Positions 37,287-49,260 of a stretch of DNA of 64,000 nucleotides are shown here, in pieces; position 1 is the stretch's first letter, and each line of letters begins with the position of its first letter. The notes beneath the pieces are model-generated. The model saw only the letters and a list, made by a program, of their open reading frames with translations, ran no database searches and was not told the DNA's origin. This DNA is from Moringa oleifera. Taxonomy: Eukaryota > Streptophyta > Magnoliopsida > Brassicales > Moringaceae. The DNA lies in the NCBI GenBank assembly GCA_021397835.1, contig JAJFZO010000344.1, positions 8,432,001-8,496,000 of the forward strand. Reading direction: 5' to 3'. A program made the position numbers and the translations under genes.

Positions 37287-37527
37287 AATTATAAGGGCAC
37301 AACTTGTCATGAATAACTCTCAGAAGAACAATGAACCTTTTAGTTGCTGGAGTTCAACACTCTTTTGACTCTTACCACATTTCATATACAAACTCTCAGC
37401 CAAAAAACTCAACTTTGACTCATTTATGTAATGAACAGTCAAAAGTAATTGCTACAATATCAATGATACGATTACAATGAGTAGCATTCCCCGAAAATGG
37501 GAGGGGACGAGGATTGAGTTTCACCAG

Positions 37528-38785
37528 TTACGCACCGGTAGGACCCTCAGCTTTCTTTTGATAAGCTTCTTCTAAGCATTCTTTAGCTCTATGAACCTTC
37601 GACTGCAGGTAAAAGCTCCCATTCTTAGCATTCTGTTCAAACAAGTTGTCGTATTTCTGCAAACAAAGATCATTGATGTACTTCTAAGTAACTTTTTGGG
37701 AAGAGATCATATTTTACTGTCTTGAATATGACATAATGAAACGATCAATATATTTATATAGCAAACCTGCAAAATCTCCTCCCATGATGCTTGCTCACTA
37801 ACACCAAGAATCTGCCTGGCTTCTGGTTCAGCCATAACTTTGCTTGCTCTCCTGATATTCTGTACTGTTTCTTGAGCAACACCAGATTTTGAGGCATCTG
37901 CAGTCAGCTAAAACTTAGGAAACGGTTGACAGCAAAGAAAACATATCTGGACTAGTAATGATCAATGACGAATAATGGCAACTACAGATCTTAACACTAA
38001 AAAGCAGTGAGGACAAGGCAGAAATACATACTTGCCAGTGCCTGACGGTATGCCTGAACAATGCCCCTTGCTAATATTCCAGAGCCCATGATGATCAAGT
38101 TGGCAAGAATCTTTGCAGCCTGCACCAAAAGATAGAGGAAACTAACTTTAACATTTTCTTCGTCATTCATTGTTATTATGCCAAGACAGTAGAGCACCAG
38201 ATGAGAGCCGGAAGAGATCTTAAGAAGCTATGCAGACATCTGGCATGTGTTGTTGTTCAAGTAATAAATTGGTGGAGTCCATCTTGCAACATATTAGAAG
38301 CCCAACAGTAAATTGCAAGCTCAAAAACAAATAAGTCGATAGTCTCAGCACCTTGCAGGAGCATACTATGTACCTAAGTCACGAAATATCAGTGGTTCAT
38401 AGACAGCATCTGATATTCGTCAACAGTTACTTCCAAGAAGGTAATTAGTGATGTCAAGACCCCTCTTTTTAAGTTCCCGAAGCAATTAACCTCAACAGCA
38501 TGCTCGAGAGGTCAACAGTGATTGCAATAGTGCATACAAACATGAAACATCAAACCATTGGACACCCTAATACCCTCCATCTTGGCTGGCCCCAAGGACA
38601 CTGCCCACAGAGCTTAAAATAAGCTTAATGATGGTTGGGAATAGGACTATTCAGTTGCTCATCGACAGCATGGATTATAGAAAATCAATATCGAATAGAA
38701 CAGAACATGAATGATAATGCCACTGCCATCATAAAAGAAATCAAGCTACATGATAGAACAGGAGACAACTGCGCAAACCTACCAT
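37528..38785 (-). CDS. PAM16: PAM16/TIM16, mitochondrial import motor subunit
   Basis: PAM16 is the J-like regulator that pairs with PAM14/TIM14 in the presequence-translocase-associated motor at the matrix face of the TIM23 channel. In Arabidopsis this family is also known as TXR1/MUSE5, linked to immunity. Coding segments: 38,785-38,783 (ATG only), 38,119-38,032 (AAKILANLIIMGSGILARGI), 37,897-37,767 (VQNIRRASKVMAEPEARQIL, then ASWEEILQ) and 37,656-37,528 (KYDNLFEQNAKNGSFYLQSK, ending EGPTGA). The total is 351 nt, 116 residues, exactly the usual plant length. There is no HPD tripeptide, as expected for the J-like PAM16. The start Met is the last codon of an upstream exon (38,855-38,783), and a further noncoding leader exon ends at a GTAAGT donor near 40,083. 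A truncated duplicate lies at about 54,395-54,995. Confidence 0.93.
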
Positions 38786-40140
38786 TACTGAAGATGAAGC
38801 AAACGAATATCCAGGAAGCAGAGGCAAATGAAGGTTACTTAAGAATCCCCGAAACCTGAAAAAGCATAGAAGATATGTTCAATAATATAGTATCTAACAA
38901 AGAGTAAGATCAACAATACCCAAAAATTAGGTGAATGCATAAATGTTAGCTTTTAACACTTGCATATGAAAACTAGAATCAATAATCAATCAGCAAAATT
39001 GTCTAACACAAGACAGTAAAGCGCTCCAAAACAATAATATTCACAAGCAAAGTGCAACAGTTGATAGTTTTTCCGAAAAAGCCACAAAGGTGCTAAATTT
39101 GAATTCTTAACTCCAATCATATAATCAGTCCTAGTGGATGTATGTCAGAAATCTACCCTAAAGGGAAATATGCACTGGATATGGAATAACACCAACCACC
39201 ATCTTTTATTCTTTTGAAAGAAAGCCACCATATGAGTTATTTCACATTATCAAACACAAAGAAGCCTTAAGTTTGAAATTGTAACACAGATTATTAAGGT
39301 AGAAATACAAACAGAAAAGCATCTCGAAAGCCACAACAAGCACAGAGCAGAACAAATAAATAACAAATCCAAAACCTGCATCCTTCATAGAGCATAATTT
39401 TTACTTTCATGCTAAGCAACACTCAAATGTCTCATTATACACTTCTACGACTGAGAAAAAAAAAATATCACAACATTTTCCAATCTATTAGGTCTAGCAA
39501 CTAGAATTACATACGAAAAAATGTACAAGCAAAAAATGAGGCAAGGAAAGAAGGATTGAGCTCCAACCAGCACCTTTTGAAGCTGCCTCCACACAGTTCT
39601 TCATTGATTCAAGAAGAGAACCTTAAATGACCCTCTAATAGCTAAAGCTACACTTGACCACTATTCCTTACCAAGAGGAGTGATGATCACCTGATACTCA
39701 ATAAAAACCAGATTGTTTAGCCACGTTCATGCAGCCTGTTTGATAACAGGAATAATTCTGTCTCAATTGACATGATACATATCAGTAAGCTCGATGAATT
39801 ATCCTAAAACATTGCACAATTAGCTATAATATGTGGCAATTTCTCCACTAACTTCACATCATTTTTTCACGAGTTGGAAATATTCCTCTCTAAAAATTTA
39901 AGAAAAAAATCAAATATAATCCAAAACCAAACGTTAAATGACAAAAGATCTCCAATCAAAAGCAACACATGGAAGAAAAGAAACTTACAGAAAGAAATTG
40001 CATTCAAAAGAAATACAATAAATGGAAAAATCGGCAGACATCTACATCGATTAGCTAAGAAAGAACAGAGAGGTAGTACTTACACAGGAAGTATTAGATG
40101 TTTTGAGGTTGCCCCTTGACAGAAGATTAGGGTTTGAAAG
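38786..40140 (-). promoter_or_regulatory. PAM16: PAM16 5' UTR exons and leader intron
   Basis: Leader exon 2 (38,855-38,786, acceptor TTTTTCAG) precedes the ATG. Leader exon 1 lies at about 40,084-40,140. It opens with TCAAACCCTAATC, a common start of plant leaders, and ends at the donor GTAAGTACT (about 40,083). The ~1.2-kb intron between them contains no convincing gene. No clear TATA box was seen. Confidence 0.55.
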
Positions 40141-41183
40141 AGGAGATAATAGAATAGAAGCAACGAGATGTACAGAGGGAAGCCGGGGTCAGGAAGCAAT
40201 GGCAGGTTGTAAACCTGAAATTCCAACGAACCCACCAAGCTAAAGACCGAGCCCCTAACCGACCCGAACAATAAGCCAACTTACATTTGAGGACCGAAAA
40301 TGGGCCTGTATTAGGCCAGAAACCCTTGATGAATGAGAAGCCCGTACATAAGCCCAAGCCTAAGCCTTCTCACACACGATGTGTCAGGTGACGAGCTTCT
40401 AGCCTTCCACGATTGAACCATGCAGCAGGAGAAAGAGAGTCAATGTACAAACACCAACTCCTGGAGAGAATACCAGATAAAGGCGAAAGGCATCTCTCGC
40501 GGAGAAGCCTCGGCTTGAACCGTCCGAAACAGGGAGATCTCATCATTTGTTATGGAGGATGCACGGAGAAGGAGAAAGAGCAAGCATTACAGTTTACAGA
40601 TAAGAAGAAGAAGAAGAAGAGAGAGAGAGCCAAGGAACAGATCGATGGTCGTCTGCGCCTTATAAGATGGCGAACGGCCGGACGGCTGGGCTGGAAAGGG
40701 CTTTAATGTTTGAGAACAGTGTTGATTAATCAACGAAGCGAAATCTAATCAATTGGTGTTTTGTCATGAAAAGATCACCTAGAATTTCCTATTCTAGCTC
40801 ACCGTGATTATTAACAAAACATAGTATGTATTTTGGTCCTCCATGCGCAAGAGATGACCGGCAATTAATGTAGCATTGCTAATCACAGGTCCAAAAAGCG
40901 TGGGATATTGTAGTCAAGTGGGTAATCCAGCCCAAGTTTCATAAGGTTAGTTGTTACATCCCACATTGAATAAAAATCACATATCTCGATTATGTATATA
41001 GTTTCAGACTCTTCACTCATTATAAAATTAACAAAAATATTTTAAAACAAATTATATAGTTCAGTCAGTTTAATTAAATTTAAAAAATATATTTAAAAAT
41101 AAAAAATGTACATCCACCAAAATTCTATGATAAAATATGTGTGGAAAGGGGGGTGGAATGTATACTACTAGCTAACTAGCGTT
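40141..41183. other. Intergenic DNA between PAM16 and the ORTH fragments
   Basis: 40,141-40,700 is GC-richer and may be promoter DNA. A plus-strand frame at 40,413-40,706 is Lys/Arg-rich, low-complexity and unsupported. From about 40,708 (GATTAATCAACGAAGCGAAA...CTAATCAATTGGTGTTTTG) the sequence repeats at about 44,222, marking the left edge of the ORTH-region duplication. Confidence 0.5.
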
Positions 41184-42010
41184 TTTGCTTCTTCTGTGGA
41201 TGATTCTCCCCTTCAGCTTCTGCAGATTTCTCATTGTCTCCTCGGTAATTGTCCCTCTGTTATAATTTCCATGTACTTCCTTGCAGAAATCAATGGGGTG
41301 TTGTTACCGGACATCACTTCCTTACATAGAGGGCAACCAAATTCTGAAAAATGGGAACATAGAAATGTGAACAAAAAATTTTATCTATAATAAATCAACT
41401 AGAGATCCATATTCCGGTAGAAAAAAATTCTTCAAAAAAAGAGTGGTGCTGATCAATCATATTACAGAACCAACACCGGCCCAAGTCTGAAGAGCAGAAA
41501 AAATGCCAAAATCTGTAAACAAGACATACAAGAGAGAGACCTCTCAAGATCTTCTTCTATAAACTTTTCCTCTCTGTGCTTCCACTGACCTCCTTCTCCT
41601 TTTGCTGCCCCCGCACCTCAGCCTTTTTGCTGGCCGGAGATGGAGGTTTAAGCCACTTCCAGCTTCCATTTTCCTCCTGAAGGAAGCGTTATCACATACA
41701 GGTAAAAGAAAACATATAATAATCAATGCATGGAAGGAAAAAAGTATATATATATATATATATATATGTTTCTTGCAAGAGAAAGAACGAAAATACTAAA
41801 TGTTTATTACTATAGTAAGATTTTTATAAAGAACTTCCGGTTTATTAACAAGTTGATAGGTTAATAAACTTATAATATGAGGAAAGAAATTGATTACGCT
41901 CACATCAAAGTCCCATGAAGGACCTTCCTCTCTTTCCTTTACGTAGATCGCCTCCTTCAGCACTTCAATATCCGGCAAATCCTTGGTCTGTCTCCATGCT
42001 CGCCACTGCG
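41184..42010 (-). pseudogene. ORTHRUS/VIM-like pseudogene fragment A
   Basis: It corresponds to the last four exons of the gene at 45,231-49,057. On the minus strand it has an exon-7-like piece (DLPDIEVLKEAIYVKEREEG), an exon-8-like piece (WKWLKPPSPASKKAE) where the KSLQKK stretch has become KSL-stop, a broken second RING (FGCPLCKEVM then frame loss), and the remnant of the last exon. Exons 1-6 are missing: beyond about 42,060 the sequence resumes in DNA matching the region upstream of the intact gene (about 49,314). It is therefore an internally deleted copy. Confidence 0.85.
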
Positions 42011-42059
42011 GTTCAGATAAGAACAATTTAATTAAGCATGAAAAATGGTGTTTCCTTTT

Positions 42060-44215
42060 TCCTTTTTTTTTTTTTTCTGGGTTTCGGTCATGATCAGGCG
42101 CGGTGAGGTCTACAATAGTATCTGCAATAATTGGACATGAAACTAAATATCAGCAGTAGATGATTGACGTTGTCGTGCACTTTGCTACACAGGAAGATTT
42201 CTCATCTAGAAAGCGTCCATTTTCTGTCTATGGGGACGCATGAGTGGGCAGAAACACCCAAGGAAGCCAAATGACTAAGCTGCCCTCAACCCATTATTTT
42301 TGTTACTTCTAATCATTGCGGTCATTATTTGTTGTAAAGCCGAAATGCCATTTCTCTCCTTCTCCTTCAAAATATTTCTCTAAATACATCAAAACAGAGT
42401 AACTTCTACATTGTCATTGAAACTCACTAAAATATGTGTTGAAGTATACCATTAAGTTTATTAAAAAAGAAAAATGTGTCAAAAAAATTAAATATAAATA
42501 TGAATATAATTTTTTTATTTTTAATTAAAATAATATACATATAAATAAACGACTAAGTTTTTTTGATAAATTTTTATGATATGTACAAAAATTTTATGAT
42601 AATTTACTTAGATGTATTAAAGATGTGTTTTTTAGTAATTTTTTACTTAATAATTATAATAAAACATCGACGTGCATCAAATTTTTATATTAATTAATTT
42701 AGATATGTTATTTTTAATATTTTTATCAATATATAATAAAATAATACATAAAATCTTATTTTTATTTAAATTTTTATTCTAATTATTTTTCGAAGTACTT
42801 CAAAATAGTCACATGTTAAAAATACGAGTTAATCATAAGCATAATAAGTTTGATGGTTAAGTTTGATGAAATATATCATTTATTAACTAATATGTTTTAT
42901 TAATTTTGTAAATAACATAATGTAATAATATATACACGAAACCAACATTTCTACCACGGGCATAATTGGAAAATCTCTAACCAAATTTAAAGAAATTAAA
43001 CCAATAATACAATGGCATTAATAATAATTAAAGGGTACTATTGAAAGAGAAAATTATATTTTCATTATATTCTTGTAATTTAATTGGGTATTATTCTAGT
43101 CTTATTCAACATTGAAGATTAAGTAAGTTTCTTAAAAAAAATGGATTTTTTTACATGAATATAATATTGACCAAGGAAGGTTAATGTGTGGCCAGGGAGG
43201 GCCATTAGGTCATTTATCAAAATGGGAAGCTTTTGTGTGACTAAAGTAGACCAGAATATAAAGTAAATTAATTTTTGCTTTATAAGCATTTTCTCACCTA
43301 GGTGTATTCCTGTTGATTGATTTGATGTTATTCATTCCGTATTGACTAACTTATTGGGCTTCATGTTTGAAAATATTACAAATTTGGAATTTAATTTTCA
43401 TTTATGGTAAAATTCATTTGGTAAAATGTGACAGATTAGATAACCTTCCAACTGAGGTAAACAAATATTCCAATTAGGGGCATGGGTAGGGTAAATTCGA
43501 TTCCTTTTGGGATAAGCTGGGAGGGAAGGTAAGATCTGAGGTCTGACGGTGGCCTGCTTGGCCTCCACTGTGTGGAATGGGTGTTGTATGTGTGTGTATA
43601 CACAGTAAATTTCAGATTTCTTTAAACTTCATAGTATAATTGTAATTATGAATTTTCTTTTTTTTCAAAAAAATAATTTCCTATTAAATATAAACCTTAT
43701 ATGTAAAACTATTTTTAATGATATTTATCATATAATGTCATAAACACATTTTAAGATGAACTTAAAATTCTAATTAAAAAATTTATGTTGAGTCAAAATA
43801 TGAAAATAAGTTTTTAATATTTTCAAATGAATTGTTTTATTGAATGCAAATCAGTTTTTGAATCAATTTATCTTATTAAGATGATGAATAAATTCAGTAA
43901 AAATGCAATCAAGACAAGATGAAATGAAATGAAGATATTTTTTTATTTTTATTATTGTTCATTAAGTTTATTTTTTTATTAACTAAAATTTTGAGTAAAA
44001 ATCCTTTCAAATTTTGAAACGAGGCAAATTAAAATTGAATAAAAATAAAAGATATTTTTAAAAATGTATTATTAAAAATTTATAAAATATAATTTATTGA
44101 TTAAAAATTATTTAAATTTAATAAATGAAATAAAATACAAAAATATATTTTAATTTTTTAAAACATTTTAACGATAAAAATATCATTAGTTTTTACTATC
44201 ATTTAAAATACAACA
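42060..44215. repeat. Duplicated ORTH upstream region (copy A), no gene
   Basis: It matches 49,314-51,900 and, in part, 55,930-57,000. Shared stretches include CATGATCA(G/C)GCGCGGTGAGG, ATATTGACCAAGGAAG with GTGGCCAG, and GGCCTGCTTGGCC. AT-rich with no supported reading frame. Confidence 0.7.
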
Positions 44216-44766
44216 CTAAGGCTTGAGGACGATGTTGATTTATCAACGAAGCCAAATCTAATCAATTGGTGTTTTGCCTTCCTTGGGAGGGTTGGCCGGG
44301 AGAGGGTCTCAACTAGAGGGAGCAGCTTTTCGTGCTCTGTTGGGTTTTTTTCCTTTCTGTTTTTGAGGAGCGGGTTCTCTGATTTTCAGCAACCCGATTT
44401 TCTAATTTTCCCAGAAATTCTCAATTTGGACTTCTGATGATGGAACAAAAGAATTGGTGATTTAATCATATCTGCATTCTTTCTCCCTCTCCTCTTTTTT
44501 TCCCTGCAGTTTTGGCACCAAGAAGACGTCACAAATACTGCAACGAGGTATCACTATTGTGAGAAAATAATTCTTAATTATAATAAAACATTATTCTGAA
44601 TCCAGCATCCAATAGAAATTTATATATAAGTTTTCTGTACCGTAAGAAAAAAAAAAAAACTGACCAAGAAAAACGATATTACAAATGAAATTATGAAGCA
44701 TCTTATTTGCTTGGTCTTTGCTTCACTGGCTGCCTCAACGCCTCACAGGCAATTAACTGGAATATA
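44216..44766 (+). other. Orphan exon-like sequence
   Basis: After the repeated motif at 44,222, unique sequence includes a splice-acceptor-like TTTTTTTCCCTGCAG (ending about 44,510), a short exon-like piece (TTTTGGCACCAAGAAGACGT) and a donor-like ACGAGGTATCA. It looks like the noncoding leader of a plus-strand transcript, but no open frame or TATA box supports it. Confidence 0.3.
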
Positions 44767-44770
44767 GCGG

Positions 44771-45264
44771 GATGGGCAACCTTGATCATCAGCAGCTTGT
44801 GTCCCAGAGAAGACTCGTTCACCAGAGGTACTTCCAGTGTCTGGTTTCCTGCACTGGCTTTACAGATTCGTAGGCACAAGGGTTCTGCACTTCAGCTTCC
44901 TTTGCAGCTGCAGTTTCTGATGGGCAATCTTGTTCATCAGCAGCCTCGTTTAACAGACAAGACAAGTTCACCGGAGGAACTTCCAAGCTGTTGTCGTCTG
45001 CACTGGAAACCCCTAATGCCCATGAAACCTGGAAACCACAGTGCAGCCGACTACAGCTTGGAAGTTTCTCTGGTGAACTTGTCTTGTCTGTTTAACGAAG
45101 CTGCTGATGATCAAGATTTGCCCATCACAAACTACAGCTGGACAAGAAGCTCAACTGCAGAATACTGTTGCCTACGAACCTGGAAACTCCCACAGCCCGG
45201 AAGTTCCTCCGGTGAACTGGTCTTTCATGTTTAACGAAGCTGCTGATGATCAAGGTTGCCCATC
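44771..45264. repeat. ~490-bp imperfect palindrome at the ORTH 3' end
   Basis: Four related units are each anchored by GATGGGCAA(C/T)CTTG(A/T)TCATCAG. They start at 44,771 and 44,929 on the plus strand, and at about 45,126 and 45,264 on the minus strand. The arms (about 44,771-45,007 and 45,037-45,264) pair with a loop of about 30 bases around 45,008-45,036. The last minus-strand unit contains the final codons of the ORTH-like gene (MGNLDHQQLR then TAA). The palindrome therefore arose by tandem and inverted duplication of that gene's 3' end. The 175-codon plus-strand frame here is a by-product. Confidence 0.88.
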
Positions 45265-48200
45265 ACAAACTGCACATTAACCTTCTTCTCCACCACTTCA
45301 AGTTTTTGCTTCTTCAGTACACGATTCTCCCCTTCTGCTGCTCCTGCAGATTTCTGATTGTCCCCTACATTACAGTCACCACCGGTTCCTTTTGAGCCAC
45401 CTGCTTCTTTTTCATTGGATTCCTTCACTTCAGTACCCATCGCTCTCTGTTTCAAATACTTGCTAGCGATTGTTAGTTCCTTGTTAACCTGTCAATAAAC
45501 TCCACCAAGTAAGATTCATTTCTATCTGCAGAATTAAGAGTGATCATGCTCAAAGATCAAAGGAAGTTCTGCGCTAATTCAGTCATCAGACCTGGAGATC
45601 ATGCAGGAAGTTAGCAAGGTCAGTTGAGCAACTGGGGTCCGGGCACTGCAACACATTCCTTTTCGGCCGAAGTGTTTTTCCACCACTATTCCTTTTCATT
45701 ATGATTGCCTTACCAGTAAAAGCCTTTTTGAGGCATTCCTCGCAGAAATTATGGGAACAAGGTGTTGTTACTGGAAAAGTCATCACTTCCTTACAGAGAG
45801 GGCATCCAAATTCTGGAAAATGAAACATAGAAATGTGAACAAAAAGGTGTATCACTAATAAATCAAGTAGAGATCCATCTTCCAGTAGAAGAAATTCTTC
45901 AGAAAAACTGGTACTCAATTATATTGCAAAACCAACTCCAAGTCCACAAAGCAGAACAAATTCAAAAATCTGAGAAACAAGATATACAAGAGAGAGACCT
46001 CGCAAGAGCTTCTTCTGTAAACTTTTCCTCTGTGCTTCCACTGATCTCCGTCGCCTTCGCTGTGGCCGTGCCTCAGCCTTTTTGCTGGCCGGAGATGGAG
46101 GTTTAAACCACTTCCAATGTCCATTTTGCTCCTGAAAGAATCTAAAAATTATTACATGCAAGTACAAGAAAATACGTAATAATCAATGCATGGAAAGGAA
46201 AAAGAGTTATTTCTTACGAGAAGATGAACGGAAATACATTAATATTTCTAGCTACATTTTTATAAAGATCTTTCAGGGTTACTAATAAGCTGCTAGGTTA
46301 ATAAACTTATAATATGAGGAAAGAAATTGATTACATTGGCTTCAAAATCCCATGAAGGACCTTCCTCCCTTTCCTTTACGTCAACTACCTCTTTCAGCTC
46401 TTCAATATCCGGCAAAGACCTTGGCCTGTCCCCATGCTCGTCACTGCAGTTAAGATAAAAACAATTCAATTATGGAAAATATATCAAAGACAGATTATTG
46501 TCTGAATGAGCAGATATGAACCTTGTCCAGGAAGCTGGGTAATTGTCACATCTAACAAATAAGAATCGATAAAGCGCAGATCCCTAACAAGTAAAACCAT
46601 TAGCTCGAAGTTTAATTTGCAAGATCACTAAATCGGAAGCTTAGACATATCGATTGCTTGCACTTACCTGCTCTCGAACTTTAGGCCAGAATTTTTCTAT
46701 CCTGTAGAATCCATCGCAACGCTCTCCATTTTCTGGCGCGAATGAGGAATGTTTTGCCTTGTGAGACCTTCTCAAGAGATAAGAAAAATGAGAAAATTAA
46801 AGATTAGTAAACATAAAAGTATGTTCCCCTGCGGAAATATTCCCACTCCAGAATCACATTCATTTGGACATGACATTGTTAGATATGATAATTACCGGAC
46901 AACACAGACAGGATAACCTTTGAGGCAACTGTGTTGAAGAGACTCAATGGAAATCTGATTAGAAGACTGATGCTCACTTGTCCCTTCAGTACGACCGAGG
47001 CTGCTACCGTCACTGCATCACCAGAGCACAAGAACACATGTACATGTATCAGATAATGAGGAACCAAAGATAAAGGTACGTACAAGATAAACGGAAACTA
47101 AAAAGATAATAATCATCGAGTAATGATATGAGGCTAAAGTAGAAAGTAATTAACAAATATGGCTGAAGGAATGCTTAGAGCAGCAGGATATATATAGAAA
47201 ATGAAGATACCGATGAAAGTTTGACAACCAAACTCGAAACAGTTGTGTTCGAGCAAACCATATGGTACTGCTAGAACATACCTTGCTGTGAAGATAAACC
47301 AATCTCCATTATCTTGGTTATCTTGATGCCCTCCGGACAGCACAACTGATTGCCACCCTTGTTTTAATTGTATATTGATGACGGCTGCATGTTTACAGTA
47401 TATACCTGATCCAATGCAATCCTGCCTGTCTGTCCAGGACTCCCACTCAGGCACAATTTCTGCATTTGTTCAGGCAGGAGAAGAACAAAATCATCATTCT
47501 GACAGTCACGAAACCTCTGCCAAGTGCAGCATTAGCATTACCACTTTTCGTAGTCCTCTCTCTGGTGTTGGGCTTATCAGGCTTGGTTTCATTATTCAGA
47601 GGGTCTGTTGATTTAGCTATCTTGATCATTTCGATGGCAACCTCGAGCTTACGATTGACTCTTGCATAAGATCTTATTGTGTCCGGTATTTCACCGCGAC
47701 ATTTGGGACAAGTTCGCTTCCCTTGCGTGAGCCATTTCCGCAAGCATCTCAGGCAGAAATTATGTCCGCATAGGAGCTGGAAAAACAAGAGAAGATGACC
47801 AATCCATAAAGAGGCAAACTCGTTCTCTCAATGGAGATATCCGTAATATAATGACCATATACATAAACTTTTGAAGTGGAGCAGGTACCGATTGCATGTG
47901 CCAAACTATTAAAGACACGATGTAAGAAAAGGAAATCCAACCCCTTAATAAGGAGGAAATGATATATATCCATTACAGTCCAAACTAAGATCTTAATAAT
48001 ATCTCAAGTATATATTACCAATAGGAACCAATTTAAGGAACAAAAAGCCTTGCTAACATTTCCAAATAAAATCGATTACTTATTAAGCACAACAAATGAG
48101 TAATCAACAACAAGAATCAGAAGAGATGAGATCATCGCCCCATAGCTTCTACATTGATTGATTATTCACAGGTAACAGTGTAATAGATGTCTGATCCCTC

Positions 48201-49057
48201 CGATTAAAAAACACACAGTTGTCGGAATCCTGAAAGCCAAAATGGTGAAACTCTTCGAAACATCAAAGCGCTTGACCTGATCAAGATTAATATCAGTGAT
48301 TGTATAAGAAAACTGTCTCTTCTATCCTTGAATCTTGAGGCACAACAAGAGTTTAAAGAGCAAATTAACAAAATAAGCGCATGTAAGATATGCAGTTTAA
48401 AAGGAAAAATGCAATGCAAGAAAGAAAGAGAAAAAAAAATTATTGAAACCCCATGAAAATGAAACAAAATAACAAACCAATGAAACTTACGTCGAAATTA
48501 TATTTCAGAATGAGAATAAGTACAGCATATATCCACACAATTTGAAAATTAAAACCAAACAAGAAAAGAAAGAGAGATGGAGAGAGAAAGCTCACCGTGA
48601 CAGGACTGCCTAATGGTTGAAAACAGAAGGCACAGCACAAGCTTGCCAACACGTCATCCTCATCGTCCTCAGCCATTGACTGTTTTCCCTTGTTGTCCGC
48701 CTTAGCTGGAGCAGCCCTTCCACATACTATCTCCTGGCGTCTCCTAGACTTCTCCTCCTTCGTCAGCGAAGTGTCCCCCTCGATCGCTCGGATCGCGGCC
48801 ACTAGCCCGCCCGTAGAATCACCAGCAGCTGCTACAGAGGGCGTCATATCTGACGGCTCGACCTTGATGGTGCAGTCGGGGCATTCCCACTGGAGCACGG
48901 AGGACAAGGTCGCCGGGCGAAATGTCACGTCGAGGCAGGTCACGTGCCACGGGGTGACGCAGATGGCGCAGGTTACCTTCTCCTCCTCGGCTGGAAATTC
49001 CCTGCATTGCATGCACACGCCTTCTCCGTCGCAAGGCAGTTGGCTAACTTGCGCCAT
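45231..49057 (-). CDS. ORTHRUS/VIM-like PHD-RING-SRA-RING protein
   Basis: The family comprises nuclear E3 ubiquitin ligases that bind methylated cytosine through the SRA domain and help MET1 maintain CG methylation. Ten exons (minus strand): 49,057-48,596, 47,776-47,515, 47,459-47,282, 47,012-46,896, 46,767-46,668, 46,583-46,522, 46,443-46,335, 46,131-45,999, 45,812-45,592, 45,488-45,231. All join in frame, giving 633 residues; Arabidopsis VIM1 is about 645. PHD finger: residues 15-62 (CMQC, CAIC, ECPDC). RING1: 142-180 (CAFC, CGHNFCLRC, CPKC). SRA: about 243-395, with QSVVLSGGHQDNQDNGDWF, SCLKGYPVCVVRSHK and FLFVRCDNYPASWT. RING2: from 478 (CPLC, CSHNFCEEC). The SRA looks degenerate: the FGPIP...RNQGVLVGE entry and the PHVAG motif are absent, and IYCKHAAVI stands instead. 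The gene is probably expressed, but methyl-cytosine binding is doubtful. Confidence 0.85.
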
Positions 49058-49260
49058 TGGATTAGACGTTGAAAAACACCTGAAAACAAACACAAGAAAG
49101 AGAGATGAAAGTGATTGACTCTCCGGACAGCAGAAAGAGAATCACGGCCACTGAGCGCAGAGCAAGAAAGAGAGACCGTAAAAATGATCGTATAGGATGT
49201 TTGGCTGTTTTGTTGATAGCAAACTGATGCTGGTCGCAGGAGCCTTTATAGTGGGAGGGG
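49058..49260 (-). promoter_or_regulatory. Promoter and leader of the ORTH-like gene
   Basis: CTATAAAG lies at 49,244-49,251 on the minus strand, about 190 bp upstream of the ATG at 49,057. Part of this region (TTTATAGTG...GAATTGTGTGAGT) is repeated at about 55,890-55,925 in the decayed copy. Confidence 0.55.

Noticed and set aside
40413..40706. Lys/Arg-rich plus-strand frame upstream of PAM16
   Set aside because: Low complexity (GAA and GA runs), no conserved motif, and located where PAM16 promoter DNA is expected.
44707..45234. 175-codon plus-strand frame
   Set aside because: It lies entirely in the palindrome built from ORTH 3' sequence. It has no domain, and its repeats explain its length.
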